55,353 nt of DNA from Rhodospirillales bacterium (lineage in GTDB: Bacteria > Pseudomonadota > Alphaproteobacteria > Rhodospirillales > SHVQ01). A program made the translations under genes and the position numbers. Under the pieces are notes generated by a model, which saw nothing but the letters and a program-made list of their open reading frames with translations, made no database searches and was not told where the DNA came from. Positions within the stretch are counted from its first letter, which is position 1, and the number at the start of each line of letters is the position of its first letter. Shown in pieces: positions 7,961-14,889 of this stretch. The stretch lies in NCBI GenBank assembly GCA_009694195.1, contig SHVQ01000017.1:1-55353 (forward strand). The letters run 5' to 3'.

Positions 7961-8770
7961 CTACTGTGGCTTTTGTGTGGCGACCGACCGGAGAATCCGG
8001 CCGAGCGGCTGATGCAGCGAATCGTTGGCGGCGAGGATGTTGCGATTCTTCATCATCTCGGTGCCGCCGCCGATCTCGCTCACGTAGCCGCCGGCCTCGC
8101 GCACGAGCACGATTCCGGCCGCCATGTCCCACGGGTACAAGCCTGTTTCCCAGAAGCCTTCGAAGCGCCCGGCGGCGACGTACGCGAGGTCGAGCGACGC
8201 CGTGCCGAATCGGCGGACGCCCGCCGACACGGCCATGACCGCCCCGACCTCCTGAAGGACGCGCTCATGATCGCCGACCCCCATGAACGGAATGCCGGTG
8301 GCAAAAAGGGCGTCTCCCATCTGCTTCCGCGCGGAGACCCGGAGCCGGTTCCCGTTCAGGCGTGCGCCTTGGCCCTTTTCAGCGACGAACAGTTGATCGA
8401 GGACCGGCGCGTAGATGACGCCCGCGATCAGCTCGGCGTCGCGCTCGAGCCCGATCGAGATGGCGAAATGGGCGAGCCCGTGAAGGAAGTTGGTCGTCCC
8501 GTCGAGCGGGTCGACGATCCAGCGGTTCGACGTGTCGGCGCCCTCGGTGAGGCCGGACTCCTCGCTGAGGATGCCGTACCGGGGGCGCGCCTTCCTGAGC
8601 TCGGCGCACACGATGCGCTCGGCCTTGTGGTCGGCCGCGCTGACGAAATCGGCCGGACCTTTCCGCGAAACCTGCAGGTTCTCCACTTCGCCGAAGTCGC
8701 GGACGAGGCCGCGGGCGGCCTTGCGCGCGGCCCCGGTCATGACGTTGAGAAGGGCCGACTCCTGCGCCAT
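7961..8770 (-). CDS. suhB: inositol monophosphatase family protein
   Basis: 269 aa, normal for the family. The metal-binding motif DPLDGTTNFLHG is at about residue 86 (Asp-Asp pair), with the upstream ILSEESG Glu motif and the C-terminal YPWDMAAGIVLVREAGG motif, all with catalytic residues present. Hydrolyses inositol-1-phosphate or related sugar phosphates; SuhB-type proteins can also take part in rRNA transcription antitermination in other bacteria. Soluble, Mg-dependent. Lies 15 bp downstream of efp on the same strand, a common alphaproteobacterial order, so probably co-transcribed with it. suhB is the closest name; a histidinol-phosphatase role cannot be excluded. Confidence 0.9.
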   Translation of the reverse strand: MAQESALLNVMTGAARKAARGLVRDFGEVENLQVSRKGPADFVSAADHKAERIVCAELRKARPRYGILSEESGLTEGADTSNRWIVDPLDGTTNFLHGLAHFAISIGLERDAELIAGVIYAPVLDQLFVAEKGQGARLNGNRLRVSARKQMGDALFATGIPFMGVGDHERVLQEVGAVMAVSAGVRRFGTASLDLAYVAAGRFEGFWETGLYPWDMAAGIVLVREAGGYVSEIGGGTEMMKNRNILAANDSLHQPLGRILRSVATQKPQ

Positions 8771-8785
8771 GCGCCGGCCTAAGCC

Positions 8786-9355
8786 TCAGTCCTTCGCGCG
8801 TTCGACGTAGGCGCCGTCGGCCGTGTTGACGACGATGCGGGAACCAATCCCGATGTGCGGCGGCACCGATGTGCGGACACCGTTCTCGAGCACGGCCGGC
8901 TTGTAGGACGATGACGCGGTCTGCCGTTTCACCACGGCGTCGGCCTCGACCACCTTCAGCACCGCGGTCTGCGGCAACGCGACCGCGATCGGCACGCCTT
9001 CGTGGAAATTGATGCTGACGTTGATGTTCTCTTGCAGATAGGGAACCTGGTCCTCGCCGATCGTCTCCGCGCTCACGGTGACCTGCTCATAGGTCTTGCT
9101 GTCCATGAACGTGTGGAGGTCGCCGTCGGTGTAGAGGTACTGGAAATCCTTCGCCTCCAGGTGCGCGCGCTCGACGTTTTCGGACGACGCGAAGCGGGCG
9201 ACGATCTTGTGGCCGTCGCGCACGGCCTTGAGGTCGGCCTGGGTGTAGGCCTCGCGCTGCTCGCGCTGCGAGCGCGATATCTTCGCCACGCGCCAGAGCT
9301 TGCCCTGGTGCTCGATGACCATGCCGGGGCGAAGGTCGTTGCCGATGATTCTCAT
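8786..9355 (-). CDS. efp: elongation factor P with altered loop tip
   Basis: 189 aa, standard EF-P length. KOW-like domain I (RPGMVIEHQGKLW), domain II (FLYTDGDLHTFMD-like) and the C-terminal OB domain (TASSSYKPAVLENGVRTSVPPHI, broken here as TASSSYKPAVLENGVR) are all clear. EF-P enters the ribosomal E site and relieves stalling at polyproline. Odd point: the domain I loop that normally reads PGKG (Lys34 in E. coli, beta-lysylated) or SGRN (Arg32, rhamnosylated) reads SRSQREQREAY here. An ungapped alignment puts Gln33 at the modified position, and no PG-K/R-G turn exists. The nucleotide sequence was re-read and supports this. No modification genes are in the window. Confidence 0.93.
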   Translation of the reverse strand: MRIIGNDLRPGMVIEHQGKLWRVAKISRSQREQREAYTQADLKAVRDGHKIVARFASSENVERAHLEAKDFQYLYTDGDLHTFMDSKTYEQVTVSAETIGEDQVPYLQENINVSINFHEGVPIAVALPQTAVLKVVEADAVVKRQTASSSYKPAVLENGVRTSVPPHIGIGSRIVVNTADGAYVERAKD

Positions 9356-9447
9356 GGGGTCGTTCCGCTCTTCAAAGGATGGCGCCGGGTGCCGGCGGCG
9401 CGGAAGCTACCAGCTTGACGGGGGCGAAGCAACGGACGGATGTCCCA

Positions 9448-10110
9448 TCACACCCGCCTGGGCGTCCGCGCGATGACCGCGTTGAACGCCTTGACCGCCG
9501 CCGCGGGCCCGCCCGCGTAGCCCCAGACGCCGGAGATCACGGCGAGGAAGTCGGCGCCGGCCTCGATGAGCGGCGGGCAGTTGTCGACCGTGATCCCGCC
9601 GATCGCGGCGCAAGGCACGACCATCACCTCGGCCCACCACTGGAGAAGCTCGATGTCGGCGGCCGTCTTCGGCGCCTTGGTGGCGCTCGCGAAGAACGCG
9701 CCGAAGGCCACGTAGTCGGCCCCCATCTCGGCCGCGTCGATCGCGAGGTGGCGCGAGTCGTGGCAGGTGACGCCGACGACGCGGTCGCGACCGACGGCGG
9801 CGCGCGCCTTGTCATAGGACGCATCCTCCTGGCCGACGTGGACGCCGTCGCATCCCGTGGCGGCGGCAAGATCGGGCCGGTCGTTCATCAGGAAGGGCAC
9901 GCGTCGGGTGCGCGCGACGGGCAGGAGGAGCTCGGCCGCGCGGCGGATCGCGTCGTCATCCGTATCTTTCAGCCGGAGCTGGACGCAGCCCACGTCGCCC
10001 GCGTCGAGCGCGCGGGCAAGATCGTCGGCGAGCGCGCGCGGCTCGAATTTCGGCGGCGTGATCAGGTAGAGCCGGCAGCCGGGATATTCCTCTTCCATGT
10101 CCGCCGCCAT
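9448..10110 (-). CDS. thiE: thiamine phosphate synthase
   Basis: 220 aa from the ATG at 10110. That start lies 1 nt after the stop of the upstream gene and gives a normal ThiE length; the frame is open further upstream. TIM-barrel ThiE features are present: LYLITPP strand 1, QLRLKD, LMNDRPDLAA, DGVHVGQED (HMP-PP binding), GADYVAFGAFF and AIGGIT phosphate-binding loop. Joins HMP-pyrophosphate and thiazole phosphate to make thiamine monophosphate. The thiD kinase that supplies HMP-PP is elsewhere in the window (31282). No TPP riboswitch is visible upstream. Confidence 0.88.
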   Translation of the reverse strand: MAADMEEEYPGCRLYLITPPKFEPRALADDLARALDAGDVGCVQLRLKDTDDDAIRRAAELLLPVARTRRVPFLMNDRPDLAAATGCDGVHVGQEDASYDKARAAVGRDRVVGVTCHDSRHLAIDAAEMGADYVAFGAFFASATKAPKTAADIELLQWWAEVMVVPCAAIGGITVDNCPPLIEAGADFLAVISGVWGYAGGPAAAVKAFNAVIARTPRRV

Positions 10111-10111
10111 G

Positions 10112-10525
10112 TCAGTCCCGTTCCAGCCAGGCGCGCGCCTCGGCGTACGCGTCCTCGGCATCCAGCAGGTCGAGCGCGGCCTGCTCGTCGCCTGCGTCTT
10201 CGACCGTGGCGCCCGACTGGGCGGCGATGTCGAGGATGCGCGCTCTCACGTCGGTGCGAAGCCGGACGCGAATGCGGCCGATCCCGTGCCGAAGCGCGTT
10301 CAGCGCATGGCCCGCGTCGCCGCCGCAGTCGAGCACGGCCGTTACCTGAGCCGCCGGATGCGCCTTCCGGGCCTCCGTGACGATGTCGCGGAACACGGCC
10401 GCGCCGAGCGAGGCGGCGGCGCCGGGGGCGCTCCGGACCACCACGGGCGTGGACAACGCTTCGGCCGCGGCAAGCGCCGCGTTGGCCTGCGCGAGATCGT
10501 GGATGATGATGGGGCGGCCGCTCAT
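10112..10525 (-). CDS. conserved hypothetical protein upstream of thiE
   Basis: 137 aa starting MSGRPIIIHDLAQANAALAA. Alternating alpha/beta composition with a small-residue-rich DCGGDAGHALNALRHG segment. No signal peptide, membrane helix or recognised catalytic motif. The ATG is clear, and the stop overlaps the thiE start region with 1-nt spacing, so the two are translationally coupled. gap lies 45 bp upstream on the same strand. The family is unrecognised; a cytosolic role linked to gap or thiamine genes is only suggested by position. Confidence 0.7.
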   Translation of the reverse strand: MSGRPIIIHDLAQANAALAAAEALSTPVVVRSAPGAAASLGAAVFRDIVTEARKAHPAAQVTAVLDCGGDAGHALNALRHGIGRIRVRLRTDVRARILDIAAQSGATVEDAGDEQAALDLLDAEDAYAEARAWLERD

Positions 10526-10570
10526 GGCTTGGTCTCGAGTCCGAAGGTGCAGAAGCGGCGCCCCGCAGCG

Positions 10571-11581
10571 CTACTTGGCGCCGGCGAACGCGACGGCCGT
10601 GTCGCCCATGCGGTTCGAGAAGCCCCACTCGTTGTCGTACCAGGCGAGCACCCGGCAGAAGTTGCCGCCGATGACCTGGGTCTGGGTCAGGTCGAACGTC
10701 GCGCTGTGCGGATCGTGGTTGAAGTCGACCGAGACGAGCGGCTTGTCGGTGACCGCAAGCACGCCCTTCAGGCGCTTGCTCTTGGACGCCTCGATCATCG
10801 CCTTGTTGATCTCCTCGGCGGTCGTGTCGCGGCCGGCGAGGAAGTTGAAATCGATGAGCGAGACGTTGGGCGTCGGCACCCGGATCGAGGTTCCGTCGAG
10901 CTTGCCGGCGAGCTCGGGCAGCACGAGCCCGACCGCCTTGGCGGCCCCGGTCGTCGTCGGGATCATGGAGACCGACGCCGCCCGCGCGCGGCGGGGATCC
11001 TCGTGCAGGGTGTCGACCGTCCGCTGATCGCCGGTGAAGGAGTGAACCGTCGTCATGTAGCCTTTCTCGATCCCGAACGCCTTGTGCAGGATATGGGCGA
11101 CCGGGGCGAGGCAGTTGGTCGTGCAGGACGCGTTCGAGATGACCGTCTGGCTCTTCGTGAGCTTGTCCTCGTTGACGCCGTAGACGACGGTCAAGTCGAC
11201 GCCTTTCGCCGGCGCCGAGATCAACACCTTCTTCGCGCCCGCCGTGAGGTGCGCTTCCGCCTTCTCGCGATCGGTGAAGCGCCCGGTGCATTCGAGGGCG
11301 ACCTCGACGCCGAGCTCCTTCCACGGAAGCTTGGTCGGGTCCTTCTCGGCGATCACGCGGATCGCCCGCCGCTCGACGATCATCGTGCTGTTCTCGATCG
11401 AGACGTCGGCCGGCAGCGTGCCGTGAACGGAATCGTACTTCAGCAGGTGGGCATTGGCTTCCGGCGATCCGAGGTCGTTGACGCCGACCACCTCGATGTC
11501 GTTGCGCTTCGACTCGATTATCGCGCGCAAGACCAGGCGCCCGATACGGCCGAAGCCGTTGATGCCGACTCGCAAAACCAT
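10571..11581 (-). CDS. gap: type I glyceraldehyde-3-phosphate dehydrogenase
   Basis: 336 aa, full family length. NAD-binding Rossmann motif VGINGFGRIGRLVLRA at the N-terminus, catalytic Cys in SNASCTTNCLAP (about residue 153), and conserved TVHSFTGDQ and WYDNEWGFSNRM. Oxidises and phosphorylates glyceraldehyde-3-phosphate to 1,3-bisphosphoglycerate in glycolysis, or the reverse in gluconeogenesis. Start ATG at 11581. No pgk or tkt gene is adjacent within the window. First gene of a possible gap-hypothetical-thiE cluster. Confidence 0.97.
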   Translation of the reverse strand: MVLRVGINGFGRIGRLVLRAIIESKRNDIEVVGVNDLGSPEANAHLLKYDSVHGTLPADVSIENSTMIVERRAIRVIAEKDPTKLPWKELGVEVALECTGRFTDREKAEAHLTAGAKKVLISAPAKGVDLTVVYGVNEDKLTKSQTVISNASCTTNCLAPVAHILHKAFGIEKGYMTTVHSFTGDQRTVDTLHEDPRRARAASVSMIPTTTGAAKAVGLVLPELAGKLDGTSIRVPTPNVSLIDFNFLAGRDTTAEEINKAMIEASKSKRLKGVLAVTDKPLVSVDFNHDPHSATFDLTQTQVIGGNFCRVLAWYDNEWGFSNRMGDTAVAFAGAK

Positions 11582-11732
11582 GTCAGTCCTCCGTCGTTTC
11601 GTTCATCCGCGGGTCCCTAGAGGGTCTGAAATCCGTCTTCGGCAGCGCCCCCAGGCGACCCCGAAAGAGGCGGCAAGATCAAGCCATCTGCGGCTTCCGT
11701 CAATGGGATATTTTCCGATCTTCGGAGAGCGG

Positions 11733-11761
11733 TTGAAAGTTTCCGGAGCGCGCCATATGGT
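11733..11761 (+). promoter_or_regulatory. candidate sigma-70 promoter for the zapA operon
   Basis: TTGAAA (11733-11738), a 17-bp spacer and TATGGT (11756-11761). A start site near 11768 would exclude the upstream TTG start of the next gene and support its GTG start at 11807. Found by eye only. Confidence 0.5.
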
Positions 11762-11806
11762 TTGCCGCCGTTCGCACGAACGGCGCAACTTGAAGAGCCG
11801 GTACGG

Positions 11807-12037
11807 GTGACGACGAACCCCACGATCCAAAAACAGAATAGGCTTGAATGCGCGCACGACCGCCTCATCCGCGCGGTGTCGCGGCTTGAAGCGGCGGCTC
11901 GCCCGGCTCCCGCAGCCGATCCGGCCGAGCGCGCCCAGTCGGAAGGCGAGAACCGGCGTCTTAACGAGCTGCAGACGCAGGTGGAGCGCCGCCTCGACGC
12001 GACCATTCTCAGGCTGAAGAGCCTGTTGGACGATTGA
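11807..12037 (+). CDS. small coiled-coil protein upstream of zapA (DUF4164-like)
   Basis: 76 aa from a GTG at 11807, preceded by GAAGAG with 9-nt spacing; an upstream TTG at 11762 is possible but lies at the predicted -10 box. The protein is nearly all helical, with heptad-like segments (RLIRAVSRLEAAA and RRLNELQTQVERRLDATI). It ends 1 nt before the zapA start. Small coiled-coil proteins in this position are common in alphaproteobacteria and may act in Z-ring assembly; that function is inference from position. Confidence 0.7.
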   Translation: MTTNPTIQKQNRLECAHDRLIRAVSRLEAAARPAPAADPAERAQSEGENRRLNELQTQVERRLDATILRLKSLLDD

Positions 12038-12038
12038 T

Positions 12039-12374
12039 ATGGGGCAAGTCGCCGTCGACATCAACGGCCGCAAGTACCAGATCGCCTGCGATGACGGCCA
12101 GGAAGCCCATCTGAAGCGCCTCGGCGCCTGCATCGACAAGCGAATCGGCGAGCTGGTGGCCTCGGTCGGGCAGATCGATGACGCGCGCCTTCTCGTCATG
12201 GTATCGTTGCTCGTCGCCGACGAGCTCTCCGATGCCTACGGAGAATTGGAGCGGCTCCGCAAGGTCGAGACCGCTACCGCCGCTCGGGTTCAGCTCGAAA
12301 ATGCCCTCGGCGAGCGCCTGGATGAATTGACCCAGCGCATCGAAGATGTTGCCGTACGCTTCGAACGACCCTAA
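12039..12374 (+). CDS. zapA: cell division protein ZapA
   Basis: 111 aa. The N-terminal motif MGQVAVDINGRKYQIACDDG, continuing into HLKRLGACIDKRI, is the ZapA signature; the rest is a long helix used for dimer/tetramer formation. Binds FtsZ filaments and promotes Z-ring bundling. The start follows the preceding gene by 1 nt, so the pair is coupled. The TAA stop (12372-12374) is also the left flanking TAA of a 148-bp MITE-like element, so the gene end was conserved by the insertion. In relatives the 6S RNA gene normally follows directly; here it is displaced by about 2.3 kb. Confidence 0.93.
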   Translation: MGQVAVDINGRKYQIACDDGQEAHLKRLGACIDKRIGELVASVGQIDDARLLVMVSLLVADELSDAYGELERLRKVETATAARVQLENALGERLDELTQRIEDVAVRFERP

Positions 12375-12522
12375 TACCAAGCGCCGCTAATATTGACTCG
12401 TCATGCCCGCGCTTGTCGCGGGCATCCACGTCTTAAAAAAAACAATCAGTTCAAGGGCATGGATGGCCGGGACAAGCCCGGCCATGACCATGGGGACGGG
12501 TCAGTACCAAAGAGCGCTGGTA
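12375..12522. repeat. 148-bp MITE-like element, copy 2
   Basis: TACCA at 12375-12379 and TGGTA at 12518-12522 bound it; TAA lies directly outside on both sides (12372-12374 and 12523-12525), consistent with a TA-containing target duplication. Differs from the other copies at only a few positions (for example AAAAAAAACAATC against AAAAAAGACAATC). The right end itself folds as TACCA-AAGAGCGC-TGGTA. Inserted exactly after the coding part of zapA. Confidence 0.88.
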
Positions 12523-12631
12523 TAAGTCCTCGATTTTTCATCACTCTCGGCGCTCGCGAAAGAAACTCCTGGACAACATTGCGCGTCAAGTATATACATA
12601 TGCGCATATAGATATCCAGGTGAGATGCCCG

Positions 12632-13960
12632 ATGGCCGAGGATTTCGCCCTGAACACGCTGCTCGCGCGCAACAGTCCCGCAGATGAGGCCGACGTCCTC
12701 AACGTCAAAACCCTGCTCAACCGGGAGGCTATTACGACCAGCCCTCCTACGGCATCACCCCTTACCCCGACGGACGGCTGTTCCAATCGATCGCGCGGTT
12801 CCAGAAGGATCACGACCTTACGGCGGACGGCTGGATGAAGCCGGGCGGCGAGACCAAAACCGCCATGCGGTTCGTGCACGGGCGCGGTCGTCCGGGACTT
12901 GTCGACTCGGACTTCGGCTTCCCTGCGCCCGAGCATTTCGCGCTCCGGGGCGAGGTCGGCAAGGGCCACGCGAGCTTGGGGAACGACGTGTTCGCCGCCA
13001 AGCGGGCGATGGGGGCGCTCGGGTATACCCCACACGCCTGCTCCTCGATCCCACCGACATCGTCGACCGCGAGCTCCACAACGGCATCACGCAGTTCCAG
13101 AGCGACAACAAGCTCTACACCGACGGCTGGATGGCGCCGGAGGGCGAGACCGCCGACGCCGTGCGGGAGGAGGGGAGCGCAAAGCCGCTCAGCTTAGCAC
13201 AAGCTGGTCCCCGCGACGGCATTCAGCTCATGAGCGACGCGGGCGAGGGCCGAGGCGCGGAGGAAGGAAGGCCCGCTGACGCAAGTTCGCAGGATTCACC
13301 GCCGGGTGAACTCATCGACGGCTCCGGCAATGACTCTTTGGCGCAAATGCCAGACGAGAAGCCACAGGGAAAAACAGTTACGAACGTACAACCGAAACCG
13401 CCGAAAAGGCTTGCGCCCGATCTCGATGCGGCACGCGCGAAGGATAAACTCGACCCGCGTTGGCCTGAGGCCATCGCAAACAAGGAGACGAAGGGCCAGC
13501 CCCATGACGGTTGGGGAACGACGAGGACGGACGATGATGGAATTCCAGCTTACGGCCGATACCAACTGAGGCCCGATGCCCTTGATGCCCTTAAGGATGC
13601 CGGTTTAATGGACAACAAGGGAAACTGGACCGGCAAATACGGCATCCGCAACAAGAAGATTTCCTCAACAATCCGGAAGCGCAGAGGGCCGCGTTGGGCG
13701 ACTACGTCGAGAAGTATATCGGCAAATATGCAGGCCGGATTGGGACCGAGATCAAAGGCGTCCGGGGGACGATTACGGTGACCGAGAGCGGCTTGGCAGC
13801 CGCCCTGCATCGTGGCGGCCCCAATCATGTTCGCGATTACTTCGATTGGGTATCGAAGAAGGGGATGAACTCGGGCGATAATCAAACTGAAATGACACCT
13901 TGGGATAGTAAGGTGGAAACTCGGCTGCGCGAGTTCGAGCGGGTGCCTCTCAGACGATGA
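12632..13960 (+). pseudogene. peptidoglycan-binding, lysozyme-like protein gene with three frameshifts
   Basis: Reading across three -1 shifts (near 12724, 13030 and 13655) gives one protein of about 443 aa. Module 1 contains GYYDQPSYGITPYPDGRL and FQKDHDLTADGWM; module 2 contains DPTDIVDRELHNGI and FQSDNKLYTDGWM. Both look like PG_binding_1 repeats. After a low-complexity linker comes a C-terminal block (ANKETKG, PAYGRYQLRPDAL, GNWTGKYGI, FLNNPEAQRAALGDY, VTESGLAAALHRGG) resembling lysozyme/transglycosylase-like domains; the Glu of NKET is a candidate catalytic residue (inference). No signal peptide is seen. AGGTGAG precedes the ATG at 12632. GC content is visibly lower than in neighbours, suggesting transfer. 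Sequencing error is possible but would need three separate deletions in one gene. Confidence 0.65.
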
Positions 13961-14060
13961 TCTCGACTTAAGCCCCTCTTGCAGGCGGAGCTATTTCCTC
14001 TTGAAATAGTGATGCAAGTTATGATGCAACTTTTTGCTGTGTGTGGTTAAGGAACAAACC

Positions 14061-14537
14061 GTGCTCCTCCGACTCGTGTTGTTGCTCACAGTCTTGGCGT
14101 CTCCGGCCGCAGCGGAAAAAACGTTCACCAAATTCCAAAAGGATTATCAGGGACCGGAACTGGAGTTCCTTCGAAAGTACTGCTTCGAAATTTCAAGCAT
14201 GAGTGATTATTTTCAGAGCGGAGACAAGAAAGTGAGCGACCTGGCGGTCGCGTTTTACGACCTGAACGACGACGGCGAAGACGAAATGCTCGTGATCATG
14301 CCGTTCGGCGGCTCTGCCGGGAACAGCTTCTACCTTTTCCAAAAGCGGAAGGGCCAGTGGGAGGTCATCGGCGATAATGTTGTCACGTCCATATGGATCA
14401 CGGGCGCGAGGGTCGCCGGTTACCTCACGCTTTACGCGCACTTGGAGGGTCTCAGATGGGGCCCGGCCCGGAACAAGTATTGGCAGTTCTGCCGTAATGA
14501 GTGCGATTACGACGGGGCGGTTCAAGAGGAGGATTAG
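14061..14537 (+). CDS. small secreted protein, possible partner of the lysozyme-like gene
   Basis: 158 aa from a GTG at 14061, with AAGGA 8 nt upstream; a TTG start at 14034 is possible but would place residues before the signal peptide. N-terminal signal peptide VLLRLVLLLTVLASPAAA with an AxA cleavage site. The mature part (about 140 aa) has DLNDDGEDEMLV, a calcium-loop or FG-GAP-like turn, then GGSAGNSFYLFQKRKGQWEV and three Cys (one early, two in FCRNECDYD). The family is not recognised. It lies 100 bp downstream of the peptidoglycan-targeting pseudogene in the same lower-GC block; a periplasmic inhibitor or immunity role is inference from that arrangement. Confidence 0.65.
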   Translation: MLLRLVLLLTVLASPAAAEKTFTKFQKDYQGPELEFLRKYCFEISSMSDYFQSGDKKVSDLAVAFYDLNDDGEDEMLVIMPFGGSAGNSFYLFQKRKGQWEVIGDNVVTSIWITGARVAGYLTLYAHLEGLRWGPARNKYWQFCRNECDYDGAVQEED

Positions 14538-14544
14538 GCGTTTC

Positions 14545-14668
14545 CGCATGCTGCATCCATTGACGTAAGGCCTCCTCCACCGGGTGGGCTATTACGACCA
14601 GCCCTCCTACGGCATCACGCGATCGGCTCTCCCAGTCGATCCGCGGGCCAGAAGGCCACGATCAATTC
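14545..14668 (+). pseudogene. decayed fragment of a second peptidoglycan-binding module
   Basis: Positions 14587-14618 repeat 12727-12758 exactly (32 bp, coding YYDQPSYGI). Similarity continues at lower level on both sides: CTCCTCCACCGGGTGGG upstream resembles the LLNR-G codons, and CGGCTCTCCCAGTCGATC then CCAGAAGGCCACGATC downstream resemble the codons for RLFQSIARFQKDHD, with a gap. No open frame remains. The fragment stops at the -35 box of the 6S RNA promoter. It forms a direct repeat with the first module across about 1.86 kb. Confidence 0.65.
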
Positions 14669-14698
14669 TTGGACAAATCCCGCCGCGCTGACTACATT
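14669..14698 (+). promoter_or_regulatory. promoter of the 6S RNA gene
   Basis: TTGGAC (14669-14674), an 18-bp spacer and TACATT (14693-14698). A start near 14705 gives a transcript of about 165 nt up to the terminator, matching 6S RNA size. The -35 box abuts the end of the accessory insert. Confidence 0.6.
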
Positions 14699-14704
14699 CA
14701 AAAC

Positions 14705-14870
14705 CGGACGGCGGCTGCGCGGTACGTCAAGCTGACGATCTCTGGGCCTAAATTTCCTCTCGGGAGCTGTCCCTGACGGATCCGTGGATCCGTTATATGG
14801 CGCCCACCTGTAACGCAGGCCACAGAGGATCACACAGCTAACGGCCGAGGCGGCTCCGTCCATTTTTTTT
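14705..14870 (+). ncRNA. ssrS: 6S RNA
   Basis: Identified by position (between zapA and ygfA, its usual alphaproteobacterial location) and by fold. A closing stem pairs GATCTCTGGGCC (14737-14748) with GGCCACAGAGGATC (14818-14831). Inside is a large internal region containing CTCGGGAGCTG, a hairpin CCTG-TAACG-CAGG (14807-14819) and an apical hairpin CGGAT...ATCCG in ACGGATCCGTGGATCCG. The 3' end is a terminator hairpin (14841-14859) followed by eight T. 6S RNA mimics an open promoter and sequesters the housekeeping sigma RNA polymerase in stationary phase. Exact ends are inferred, not observed. Confidence 0.8.
14841..14870 (+). terminator. intrinsic terminator of 6S RNA
   Basis: ACGGCCG-AGG-CGG(CT)CCGT stem with a 2-nt bulge, followed by CCA and eight T. 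Lies 20 bp before the ygfA start codon. Confidence 0.65.
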
Positions 14871-14889
14871 CGAGGCCGGGACCCACCCC

